A stretch of 64,000 bases of DNA, from assembly GCA_963942565.1 (NCBI GenBank), contig OZ012696.1, forward strand, positions 21,677,462-21,741,461, in the 5' to 3' direction. Positions 44,133 through 57,295 of this stretch are shown piece by piece. A program made the position numbers and the translations under genes. Position 1 is the first letter of the stretch; each line of letters begins with the position of its first letter. Origin of the DNA: Maea johnstoni. Lineage: Eukaryota > Annelida > Polychaeta > Spionida > Magelonidae. The notes beneath the pieces were generated by a model, which saw nothing but the letters and a program-made list of their open reading frames with translations, made no database searches and was not told the DNA's origin.

Positions 44133-47100
44133 ATGGGTCTTCTATTTACCAAGATATGGAGTCTGTTCACCAACGAAGGTAAATCTTTCTTTGTCATTTG
44201 ATGTGGAGGAGTTCCTTGGATACTTCTTGAAGATGAAAATGGGTTATTTCTTCTTTTACTGCGTGTATTTGTTTCGAAACATCAGCCTTTCTTTGTTACA
44301 TGTTTTATGGGTATATTTCCTTCCTTTCATAACCAGTTTTTTTCGGCACTAAATAGGGTGAATGTGGTGTTCTGTTATTTCTCTCAAGCTTGACCATTCT
44401 GTTTCATGAAGGTTTCCACATTGTTAAAACTGTCAAATTCATTTTTATTCGGCCGACACCCAGTCTAAACGATTGTGTAAAACATAACTCATTATAGTTT
44501 AGTTACAATAGAAAACTTCATTCATTTGCCTTGGTTTTATTGAATGAAACCGAGCTGTCATCTTTGACAGCTAGCTCTCTTCTGTCAGTTGACAACTGTT
44601 GCATGAAGGGATTATCGAAGACACTCACAGCCAGGTTTAGTTCAACATATGGTGGTCAAAATCATAAGAAATCACAGCTAATGAGCGAAACCTACACTCC
44701 ATTAAGGAAGTCGTTCATAGTCATGGAACTCCCCATATTGTGATGTCATCCCCAACGTCACTAGGGTAGCCTGAGTTACTCCAGGAAACCAGGATGTTTT
44801 GCCCCCACAGACAGTGTGTTTGTGAATTAGTGCACATCCTTGATACTACATGTACGTCATTGACTCATACCTTGTCTCGTGTTAGGTGGTACTCTTTATA
44901 TGGTAGGGTGCCCATTCATGGACTCATTGTGAATAACATAGTATGTCGTACAAGCAGAGATCATGAAAGCTACGAGAATAAACCATCTGTAGTGTGTTTG
45001 GGCGGACACCAAGTTTGCCATTATGTAACTTGATAAATACACCTCTGGTAGTGGGTGGGTTGTTTACTCGAAACATTCAGGTTGTTAACTTGTTGCATTA
45101 GTTTCTATATAGAGCAGGGTCTTAGCCAGGGTTTAGAAACTAGGTGCCCAAAATTGGCAATTGAAAATTTTTTGGGTGTCTAATTTTTCAAGGGATATCA
45201 TAACATACTCTGATTGCTTAGGTTTTATTGAATTAACATGTGTTTAGTCATTTAAATGAGGTATGATATCCATATGGTTATTATGGTTTAGGTGTCCTGC
45301 TGGATAAGACTATATTTTCCTCGTTGATATATGCATTTAACCTAGTTGTGTATGAAAGGGTGGTGTACCGTGAAGCTGACATTATTCAATGTTTTCCAGT
45401 TGAGGTCAATCCTGCTGTGTCTTTACTCAGGCAAATCTGAACTTCCCTACAGTATCTCCATGTTATATCTAAACATTTTAATTGCCTCCAGATAAATCTA
45501 TTAATCTAATATGTATTTGCAGCTGAATAATCACTGCTAGGCCCTTGGTTTTAGCTGATGGTGCGAGCATCATCCATATAGCCTTTTCTTGTGTGTCCTT
45601 AATAACCTGATATACCTGTTATTTAAAGTGTCTACTCGTTGAGGCGCACCCTTTATCAGTATATGGGCCACATCCATGGGAAGCTCACAAGTCACCAGCT
45701 GATATCAAGCCGCTAAACTGGTGATTTGTCTCCTTTCTTTATGTACCTTTATCTTGACTGGACCTTTTTGTTTAACCCATGAATTCTTACAAGTTGTCTT
45801 GCGATTAGACACATTTGAACAATATTTGAACGATATTTTTAAATGACAGTCACCAGAAGCATAATACATGTATCTCCTAATCACAGTTTGTGTAACCCAT
45901 CTGTGCCTGGATATCTTCCTATCATCTGAACCTATTGATACTTTTACCTTTGGAATTATGCATTAATTTACAAAATATTTGAATGAGATTTTTGGCTCTG
46001 GTTTTGATCAGATCGTTATTTCTCCTTTAGATATTTCCTGGAAGATGCTCTGGATGGATGTTTTCACTGTTTTGGGTGCTTCACTGCAGGCATGAATATT
46101 GAAAATGAGATTACAACTTTTTTTTTTCTTAGACTATTTGAGAAGATTGTTTCCGACTAATTTTTAGCAAATACTTTGAAATTTTCTAAAAAAGGGTTTG
46201 TACATGTAGTGTGGAGTTTGTATTTCATGTCATAGTATAGCCTCAGCATTGAAAGGGATATCTTAAAGCAAATTAACTGCACAGACATAAGTACTAGCCC
46301 GCTTGCTCTGGAAAAAGGGCTTTCGGGCAAGTACATTTCAGTTTTCACTTGCCCCAATGGGCAACCTGATTTTCTGAGCACGTAACATATTTCTTTTTAG
46401 AGTAAATGGCCCCGATACACAGAACTATGCAAACAATACAACAAAACTGAAAAGAAAATAGTTTTCAAATCCCTAAATCCTTGATGATAATAAATGCCTT
46501 TCTAGCATATATTATATCTTAGTTCGGGCAAGTCAAAAATTATGTCGGGCAAGTCAAAATCATTTACTACTTGCCCAGCATGGCAAGTTAGTTCTGAAAA
46601 TTATGTTGGTGCCTGCTGCAGCTCCTTGCTCGGACTAGTAGCCACTCAGCCAGGGACTTTTCCAGAACCCGTCCAGTCTCCCTTTTTGGACCTGTAGGTA
46701 GTTTCCTGGAAACCTCCTTTCTTTGAAGAATTTTCAATTTTGACTTCTTTAAGGAAATTTATTTTTAAAAATCCTTACAAACCATCTTCTAGGACATTGC
46801 TGTGTAGGGTAGATTACCCTTTTTGACACAATAGGCTATTATATGTAGTTGGTATAAGGATTTGAAGTGGCTGAGAAGCTAGATCTGGACTGGGGAGGGG
46901 GGGGGGGACATTGAAATTGAAATTGCTGTTTTGGACAGGGATCTTTGAAATACTAACTAAAACCCTGTACCTACCCATGTGTGTTTTCTGTTACACAGCC
47001 GAGGCTGTTGAATCAGCTGATTTATGTCCAAGGGCCAAGGAGGTATTCGGTTACCCAGACTGAGAGGACTTTGCTCTGTCTTGATAAATATTATTGTTTG

Positions 47101-50100
47101 CATTTTCTGTCCAACTGCTGCAAAATCTGATAGGGAATGTTTTGATTCCAAGTAACAGTGAATAATGGAGACCTTGTTCTTGATATGGTGCCTTTGTGTT
47201 GATGTCTAGACAGTGCGTAGTGAGAGCCCATTCAAGCTCACTTTATGACCCAAAACTGGCTGCCACTAGTCTGAATGTCTTCTCAGTAAGGAAATATTCA
47301 ACAGCGCTAATAATGGAAAGATTTAATATTGTTCTTTTGAAATAGTAAATACCAGAACAAATATTTTACAATGCAATTTCTTAGTTTGCTTTCATGAAGA
47401 ATTGTGATGTATGATGAGAGAAATATAAAGAAAAAATCTTGGGAAGCATAGAAGAATAGTCTGAAAAGAGAAACCTGTGTTGTGTAGGTATATATTAAGT
47501 ATCATTGTTAAGAATTGTAACTATCTGCAACTCTCCTTCAATTAGTTTGTGAATTTATGCTTCATTACAAAGTTATTTTCAAAAGTATGACAGGTCCAGA
47601 CAACACTCGTCCATGAGATCTCGAAGCATGAATAGGTTAAAGGAAGGGTGCTCATTCAACAGGTGTGATTTCTATAGAAGTCATTTTATAGCGTGCTTCA
47701 CCTATTGACAGTCAATGTCCATAGTCCCATAGTTGGGTTAGCTATTGTTAGTGACTGAGACTGGTAAATATACTATGCTCGTGGGTCACTTCCAATTCAT
47801 TAAAAGTTTATTGAGATGTTAAGTTAGCTCGACAGATGTTGGAGCCTTCAAGAATTTTCAAGACTTCATTTTGTTCATAAGTTTAGATTTCTGACAGACA
47901 GTTTCTTACACCTATGATTCTTAGCAATGCATGTGGATATTGGACTTACTTTAGAGATAGTTCTACAAAGAAAAAAATGCAAGTAGAAGCTCTTTTGTTA
48001 CCAGTGTTGCGATTGCTTTGATTCACCCTGAGAATCTTTCTAAGTGGACATATTTTCAGATCCTTTGGAAAAATGAAGTATCATGCTCATGAAATAGTCT
48101 AATGAAGGTCATTCTCTTTATTGATATCCTATTGAACATCATTTTTCCACTGAACATCAATTCCTTATAAAATTGGAAGGTTTTTGAAGGGTTAAGCATA
48201 TACACTTACTACGAGTCTACTGTAAAATCATTAAGCTAGGGCACGCAACTTTCTATAGAACCCTGCCCACATGTAGAATGTGGTTGTTAGAGGGTTAACC
48301 TGTGTGCTGCTGGAGGTTAATTTTACCAATACATAATTGGAGGAAGGTAGCCTCATCATTGGAAGGGTTAAGCGTATACACACCCCAGGGCTTGAAATTA
48401 AGATTTTTTCCAGGGAGCCCAATTGCATCTTCAAAAGCCACTTACAGGCGTTGTATATAGAAACCAGTTCATTTTTGGGCTCCCTGCAGAAATTTGAAGG
48501 AGCCGCTGGAGAATTCAAGGGAGCTCCCGGCACCCCCTAATTTTGAGCCCTGCACCCTTAGTTACTATGAGTCTACTGTAAAAGCATACAGCTATCTGTT
48601 GAACCGTGCCCACATGTAGAATGTGGTTGTTAGAGGGCCCTTATGCTGCTGGAGGTTTACCAATACAAAATTGGAGAAAGGTAGCCTCATCATTGGAAGG
48701 GTTAAGCATATGTACACACCCTTACTCGTTAGTACTATGAGTATATACTCATAGTACTAACGAGTAAGGGTGTGTATATACTGTAAAAGCATACAGCTAT
48801 CTGTTGAACCGTGCCCACATGTAGAATGTGGTTGTTAGAGGGTTAACCCTTGTGCTGGTTGAGGTTAATTTTACAAAATTGGACGAAGGTAGCCTCATCA
48901 TGGGAAGGGTTCAGCATTACTAGTTACTATGAGTCTACTGTGACCACTATGGAAATAAGTTTAACTTTTAGTGTATATATCCTGTGCCTGGTTAGAATTC
49001 TATTGCATAGGATTAGCAGTTAATGACTTTCCATCTAGTCACTGTTATATATGATTTTTTGTGTGCCAAATGCTATGTAATACACATCTTACTAGACCGA
49101 ATAAAATCAAATCAAATCAAATCAAACTGTAAAAGCATACAGCTATCTGTTGAACCATGCAGCATACAGCTATCTGTTGAACCATGCCCTCATGTAGAAG
49201 GTGGTTGTGGTAGGGTTAAAGGAAGCCATCTGTCAGCCTGTGGAGAGTGTAACTGTGATTCATTGTGCCACCAGGGAGGGGCCTGCCTGCCGCCACTGTC
49301 TGGGAGATCAGCTGTTGATGTCTGCCAGCGGGAGGGAGGGAGGGAGGCCTGACCTACTGTGACCCCCAAATCAGCTGGGCCCCTTCCCTGGCTCCATTCT
49401 CTACAGCACTAATCTGAAAAGGTTTGGTGACAGAGCATTCTGTGCCTATGCACCACGCCTTTGGAATGAGCTCCCTAACAACATCAAGGGTGCTGATCAT
49501 GGTCTTAGCCAGCAGGGCGTCTGGGTGTCTTTTTGGACACCCAAACCCTTAAAAAGCACCCCTCAGGACACCCAAATTTTTTTGTGAGGAATTTCTTAAA
49601 ATGTCAATCTCAAGCATATAATTGAATTATTTCATTGTAATATAATTCCCATGACCTTGCATAAGGATATCATGCCTTATTTTGATAAATATAAACATGT
49701 GTATAGTTGAAATCTAAGTATATTGTAGTCCCCCTTAAAAATTTGGACACCCAAATATTTTACAATGGCCAATTTTAGGCACCCAGTTTCCAATTCCTGG
49801 CTAAGACCCTGGTGCTGATAGTGTGCAAAACTTCAAGAAACAGCTGAAAACATTGCTATTTCGAAAGGAGTTTGATTGACTATATGGACCATGACAACTG
49901 TCCAATAACTCTAAAGCGCTTTTGAACATTATAGGTGGAAAGGGCGCTATATCAAATATCAATTATTATTATTATTATTATTATTATCACTGCTGACAGT
50001 CAGCTGGTGCTTAAAAGATGCCAAAAACATAGTGCATCTTGGGATACATGGAGGCCTCCTTATGGCTGCCTCAGGCCTGTTACATGGTCACTTCTGTAAG

Positions 50101-53100
50101 CTATAACTGAGTAGTGCTGAGGAGGACAGGTTAGGGGGAGGTCTTATTTGAAAGGTGACATGTATAAGCTCATTTTGAACCTAAATCAGTCTGATGGTGC
50201 ATTTACCCTTTAAGTATTGAAGTCTTTGAAATGATAAAAAAAAACTATTTAGGAATAAAAAAAAGTATTGAAATTTGGGAGCACAGCATCATCAGTGCTG
50301 CTGATGCAGTGGTAGAGAAATATTGAAGTCCTGGGGCACAAACGTTTGTGCTGGAGGACAGCAAGTTTTGGGGGGTGCTATGGGACGATCAGTTTAAATA
50401 TTGTCATCAGGTAACACTACCATATCAGCCTTTCTAGCTATGATAATGATATAGATCAATCAATAGGCTGTACTATTAAATTATGTTTACACGTTTTCTT
50501 AATACAATCTGCATTTAAAATTACTACTGAATCATCTACTAGACTTTTTTGATCATGCTTCCCGAAAATATCCTTAGTCAAACAGGTTTTGTCTTGTTGC
50601 ACTTTTTGAGGCCTCCGTCGCATGCTGGTGCGACAGTTGGACACCCCTGGAAATGGTTCACAATTTTTTTATCGGTTGGCACCATAACTTTAGCCCGATA
50701 TCAGTAATGAAGATATCAATAGATAACATCATTTAAATGATGGAGTTTACACATTTTACGAAATCTGCATAAGATGATACATTTGAGTATTTATTAGTAA
50801 TAGGACTCAGCAATTACTCAAGCTTTCAAGCAATCGTACCACCACTAGTAAACATAAAAGGCCCTACAGGCTATAGATGCAGTATAATCTGCTGATAAGT
50901 TAAAGAGTTCTTGGCTGATCCTGCCCATCACACAATGCGAGGAATAATCAGAAGAATCTGAGGTGCCATTATGGAGCTACATGTTCATTACAGCTCTTAT
51001 TTATTGCAGTCACCCGCATGTTTATATATATACATCTATGAGGCAGGATTATTATTGGCTAGAATTAGATCTATTCATATGAAACCAACCAAGCCATGAT
51101 TGATGCAGTTATGTAATCTACTGGTGCTTCAGTTGTTAGCCTAGTTATGGACAAGTGGGGTTTGAAATAAAGAATTTTTCCAGCCTATTGGGGGGTAGGG
51201 ATTGGCACCTCTAAAATAGTAAACATAAATATCTATGAAAAAATCTAATCACCACAATCTTTTCCACTGTTAATTAGGATGATATTTTTGTTCATATATT
51301 TATATATATATAGATATATAGATATATATATAGATATATATATATATATATTATGTATATATATATATATATGTATATATATGTGTAATGTATATGTGAC
51401 TGCGTGGGGGGGGGGGGGGGGGGGGATGTACTGTTCCAATTTCTTGTGAATACATATAGGGATTCCTAGCTCCTATACCTTTGGCTTATCAGTCCTCAAC
51501 CTCTTTTACCTGACAAATAAAGGCTTGAAATATTAATCACTTCCTGCTATTCAAGATGTTGATCTATATTTAGCCACTGTCTACTTTTAATCCTTTTGTT
51601 CAGTATTCAACGTAATCATGTCATGAGTATATATATAGCTAATTGGTTTCAGAGAGTCACAATATTGTGTAGAGGCATATTGCATTTGTACTAATGATAT
51701 TTCTATAAATGTTGATCATGCCTTTTCCTGTGTTTGGATCGTTCTAAAGATATTTGTGTTCTGAACTCTTGCTTTTATTCAGCTACTTTTATTTGTTGAT
51801 AAATATAATGGATAACACAGAATGAAAGCATGGAGATCACCTTCTTCGGCTTCTTGATAGCTGTTAAAAGCTAACTCTTGTGGCAACTAGGGCCCAAAGT
51901 GATTTGTAGTACTTAGGCCTAAAACAAAGTTGTTTGTTTCCTGTAAACCTACCCTAACAAGTTTTTTATTCAAAAAATACGTTTAGTGTGTAGGGCATGA
52001 TTTGGCAGATAAGGCAGTGATTGAAAGGAGGCCACATGGTGAACCAGCTAACCTGTGGAAGTGTATCAGAGAGGTTGAGTTAGTGCTAACATCAGGCAGG
52101 CCTGCCTCTGGGAAGTATAAAAGTGTAAATGCTACAAGTTCTGAGAAATAGATGTCTTAGGCAGGGGTGTCCAATTGTCGCACCAGTGTGCGACAGAACA
52201 GAGGTGCTCCCTTACAAAACCTTTCATTACTTCTTATCTCAAAACTCCCAAGAAGCATGACTCAATGAGTTTATAAACTATTTCACTTGCATTTTCGAAT
52301 ACAGATTGTATTTAGAAGAAGTGTTCACGCCATTTATTGATAAAGGCTAATAAATTGATCTAGGTCTTTAACATTGCTACGAAGGCAGATATGGTAGTGT
52401 CACCTGGTGACAGTGCATAAACTAATTGTCCCACAGCTCCCAACAAAAATACTTGTGCTCCAGGCAGGACTTCATTATGTGGACACCCCTGTTAGGATCT
52501 ACTAATCTATTGCCCCCAGTCTATTGGACATGGGGACAATCAATGATGTAGTGTTCTAAATTGAATGTATTTCAAGTGTACCTCATCAAATAACTTATTT
52601 TGTTTTGTAAACAAATTGCTTACATCTGTTGTATCTAATTTTATGTTAGCCATTTCGTCCTATCTTTTGCAAATATTACTGTAAAACCCTTTATAACCAC
52701 GCCCCTTTTTATTCACGCAACTGCCGTCTGAATCTGATCGCGGCCATTTAATTACACGCATCAACTGTATCACCACTAGTTGGGGCATTGTTATGCTATT
52801 TTGAACGTATATCAGCGCCAGTAATATATGCGTTATCATCACCTAGCGCGAAATGCGTGAAATTAAAAGGAGCGTGATAAAAACGGGTTTTACAGTAGAT
52901 AAGATCTGTTTAGATAATAATGATAATAATAATAATAGTAATAATAATAATAATAATAAAAATAATAATAATAATGATAATAATAATAAAAATAATAATC
53001 TTTATTTCAAAGATAGATCTACCATGTATTCCTTTTCTCTCCAAAGAAATTGGACATCAGTTTATGTCAACCCCTGTGTGCATTGTGTTTACTTGGGAAT

Positions 53101-56100
53101 TGACTATGCTCCAGGACTTCAATATGTGGACACCCCCGTTAGGATACTAATCTATTGCCCCCAGTCTATTGGATAATACTTTATGTCAAACCCTGTGCAG
53201 TGTGTGTACTGGGGAATTGACTATGCTCCAGGACTTCAATATGTGGACACCCCCTTTAGGATACTAATCTATTGCCCCCAGTCTATTGGAAATTACTTTA
53301 TGTCAAACCCTATGTGCAGTGTGTTTACTGGGGAGTATCATCAGAGGAAGGCATCAATCAGTGGTGGCATTTGCACATTGTCATCTGTAGGATCAGCTGA
53401 CCTTAAACACAGTATCGAGAAATGACGCTCAATTGGTTATTTTCTCCATGCGATCACTTCCTGTTTAACCATTTGCATCTGCAGCTCATGCATGGTCTAA
53501 CAACTTTGATCATAACTCATCAAATAAAGTGATACTACGAAAATAGATATCTGAAGTGAGCTTGTTTAACCCATTAATGCTTGACTGTATATTTAGGCAA
53601 AAGTATAGTTCGGGAAATATTTGATGAAGAAATGTTAAACGACAATTACATAATCATAATGAATAAAACATAAAACAAAGATTTTTGAAAACCATCAATC
53701 CCCTGTCTTGTTGGTATTCATTGGAAGGCTCTTGCTGAGTATTCTCAGATGAGTACCCATGTGCCAGGGTTTCAATGAAATTTCAGACTTTTTACATCAT
53801 CTTGTATTTGTCAAATTAGCCACCAGCAGCCTAATATTCTAGAGGAATCAATCTCCTATGTGTTAGGTCCCTTCAGCGCTCACCTGATCTATGGAAATAG
53901 TCAGCTGATTTCTCACCGGGCCCCTGGGCTTCACTTAAAGCAGTGAATTAGACGCTGATAGATGGAGTCAGTCCATCTGCCTTTATCTGATCTGCTACTG
54001 AGGATTCTAAGGCTGATATTAGACTTGCTACAAGTCTTTGTTAACCCTTATGTTGCTGGTGGCTAATTTGGCCAATACAAAATGATGCAAAAAACCTGAA
54101 AAATTACTGAAACCTTGGCACATGGGTACTCATCTGAGAGAACTTGATGAGAGCTATCCAATGAATACCAGCATGATAGTGCCAAAAATCTTTGCATCTT
54201 TGTGCTTTGGATAAAAGCAGCCTTAGCATTGGAAGGGTAATAACAGGCTGTTTCTGTATACTCACTGATCTACTGATAATTCATTTCAGTCCAGCTTTAG
54301 CTTTGTATTAATCCTCAAGGGGGACCCACTTGAGCTGTGTTGATATCAAACTGCAACCCCTGAAAATTGTGCTGCCATCTATAGTTTGGTAGAGACATTA
54401 CACCTACTTACCACCCAGCATATATAGAGCTGGTAGCACTATATCTAACTCAGCCTGAGAATCAGACTAGGCTGATATGTACACTAAGAAGGAAATCCTA
54501 GTAACACTTCACAGGGCTCAAAATTAGGGGGGTGCAAAGGGCTCCCTTGAATGCTCCTGTGGCTCCCTCAAACATCTGCAGGGAGCCCAAATATGTACTG
54601 TTTGACATACAGAAAACTTTTATGAAGCTTATATAGATGCAATTGGGCTCCCTGGAAAAAATCTTAATTTCGAGCCCTGCTTCAGGTGCAGACTTCAAAT
54701 AAAAATTGGAAACTAGGAATATGAAGGTATGTTTAGAGGCATAGAAGATATCATGGTCTGTTCCTCCATGGTCTGTTCCCTTTCCATTTAACTCATTAAT
54801 TAATGCCCAAAGAGGCCAAAACTGCCTGTAAATATTGGTGGAAACTTTTATGTGAAAACGTACATAGGAAAGTATTTAAAGGAGACAAGATAATTGAAAC
54901 ACCAGATAATCTCAAAACATATCTATCATCCAATGAATACCAACATGACAGGGATTAGATGTTTTTTAGAAATCTTTGCATCATTGTCCTTTGGACGAAA
55001 GTAGCCTTAGCATTGGAAGGGATACACATGTGTCCTTCTTCCCGTGGTAGTCATAGGGAATTGTGACCACCTGGAAAGACAGACTTACTGGCTATGAATA
55101 TGATCTCAACATTCTTCTTTGTGAAAATACATTATATTTGAGATGTACAGGCAAATGAAGACAATCTATTCAGATTCTACAGTTAAATGGCCTCTATGGT
55201 GGTCTGCCTAGGATAGTTTGATTATAAGCACACACAACTAACCTGGCCATAGAGTAGCTTATTACTTGTCAATACATCTACTCAAGCAGGGAAGATAAAC
55301 TTTTCTGCAGCAAGAAATCTATTCCAATCTTTGGCTGTCCCCTTTATTGAGATATTGTTCAAGTAAATTGGGTTAGATAAGATCACTTAGATGCTATTGT
55401 GATTTGATAAGCACTTGTGAAATTTATAAGAAAACTGATAACTCAGTTCTCTTCGTCCATGGCTTAGTAAGTAAATAGCAAATCAACAGGTGGGTATTGT
55501 TTGGCCCTTGCCTGTATTGCCATGGAAGTATTACATGTACATGCTTAACCCATTCATACCATTCAATTCATACGTGTAGTGCCCAAAATGCCCTGACCAT
55601 TTTCGCAAAATCTCTTTATTGGGGCATTTTCTCAAAAATGTTAGATGGAGAAATGTAGATTAGAGACCAACGCACAGCTTTCTTTAAAATATTTTGTGAA
55701 TTATTGCTTAATTCCTAAGTTATTTTCATATTTAGTGTCATAGGCCCAGGCAACACCTATCTAGAGCATACCCTTATGCAAATGGGTTAACTCAACTGAG
55801 AGCATATATAGGTTTTGGTCTAGATCTCGAGAGGTTATACAATGCTTCAGAGGTCACCTGATATTACATAAGAGGTGTTATATCAACTCAAATGGGTGTG
55901 TATATAGTACTTGGGGCGAGAGAGGTCATGGACATAGCTTTAGGGGTCACTATTAATTACCTGTCTATTTATTACAAGTCTGGCACCTGAGGCTAGAGAA
56001 GTCAGGTACAATGCCTGATTCTCGTGAATTACCTGTATTACCTGTGTATAGCATGCAGTTGTTGCCACTATGGCCGGAGGTCAGGAATACCACCTTTCAG

Positions 56101-57197
56101 GTCACCTGATATTACCTATTGGTTGTAACCTGAGTTTTACAGGTATCCCTACTATGGCCATAGATATTAGGCACACCACCCTTAGGTCACCTGATATTAC
56201 CTATTGGTTACCTGAATTTCACAGGTATACCTACTCTGGCCATATATGTTAGGCACACCAACCTTAGATCACCTGCTTTTACCCGGGGCTCGCCACTAAC
56301 AGTGAACCGATGGCCCCAGGCCAGTAAAAATTCCCAAAATCAGCTTCGGACAAGTAAAAAAGACCTGAACTGGTCCTACAGGGCCATTACACATTTGGGG
56401 ACATTCTTGATAACAAATTTCTCATCAAGATTATCCCCAAATGTTTAAGAAATAACTGAAGATGAAATAAATGAAAATGAATGTTGTCAGTGAATTGTAT
56501 ACAATGTCTTTTCTTGTTCTATTAAAGAGAAATTTGTAGGACCAGTAACAATTTTACAGGGCCTATACTATAGATCCTAGGTGTGACTGGTCCTACGGGG
56601 CCAGGAACATTTTGAGTTGAGTGTTGAGGCCTGTTACCTCTTAGTTACTGTTATATAGGTTAATCCTATCATAGCAAAGGAGGTCAGGCAGACCACCCCT
56701 AAGATCACCTTATATAACTGACCTCTTGGTTACCTGTGTAATATAATTAAGTTATCCTTGATGTGAAAATGGTATACGGTAGGGCTGTCATTGATACCGC
56801 CCATATCAATGAATTGACAAAAAAAACTTATTGATTATCGATATTGAAGAAGGCACAACATATCAATTCATATGCAAATTAGGTAAATAAACTATTTCAG
56901 GAAAACCCAGCTTGAACAACAGCATAAACTCCCCACCACAGCTACTGAATACCTTTGTAGGGTGTGGTTAAGGTGTTGGCCAATATGCTTTTGAGTATCA
57001 GTACTAAGATCACCTGATACTACCAAAGGCTTACTATGATCCACCTTTGATGTTTACCTATACAGGGTAACATAACTTAAATGTTCTTACTGTCTCACTC
57101 TGGCAAGGATAGTAGGCTAGTAGCAGCTTAAGTATAACATCCCTTTTCAGAAATAAAATAATAATAATAATATTAAATAGTAATAATAAAAAAAAAA

Positions 57198-57295
<98 letters not shown>

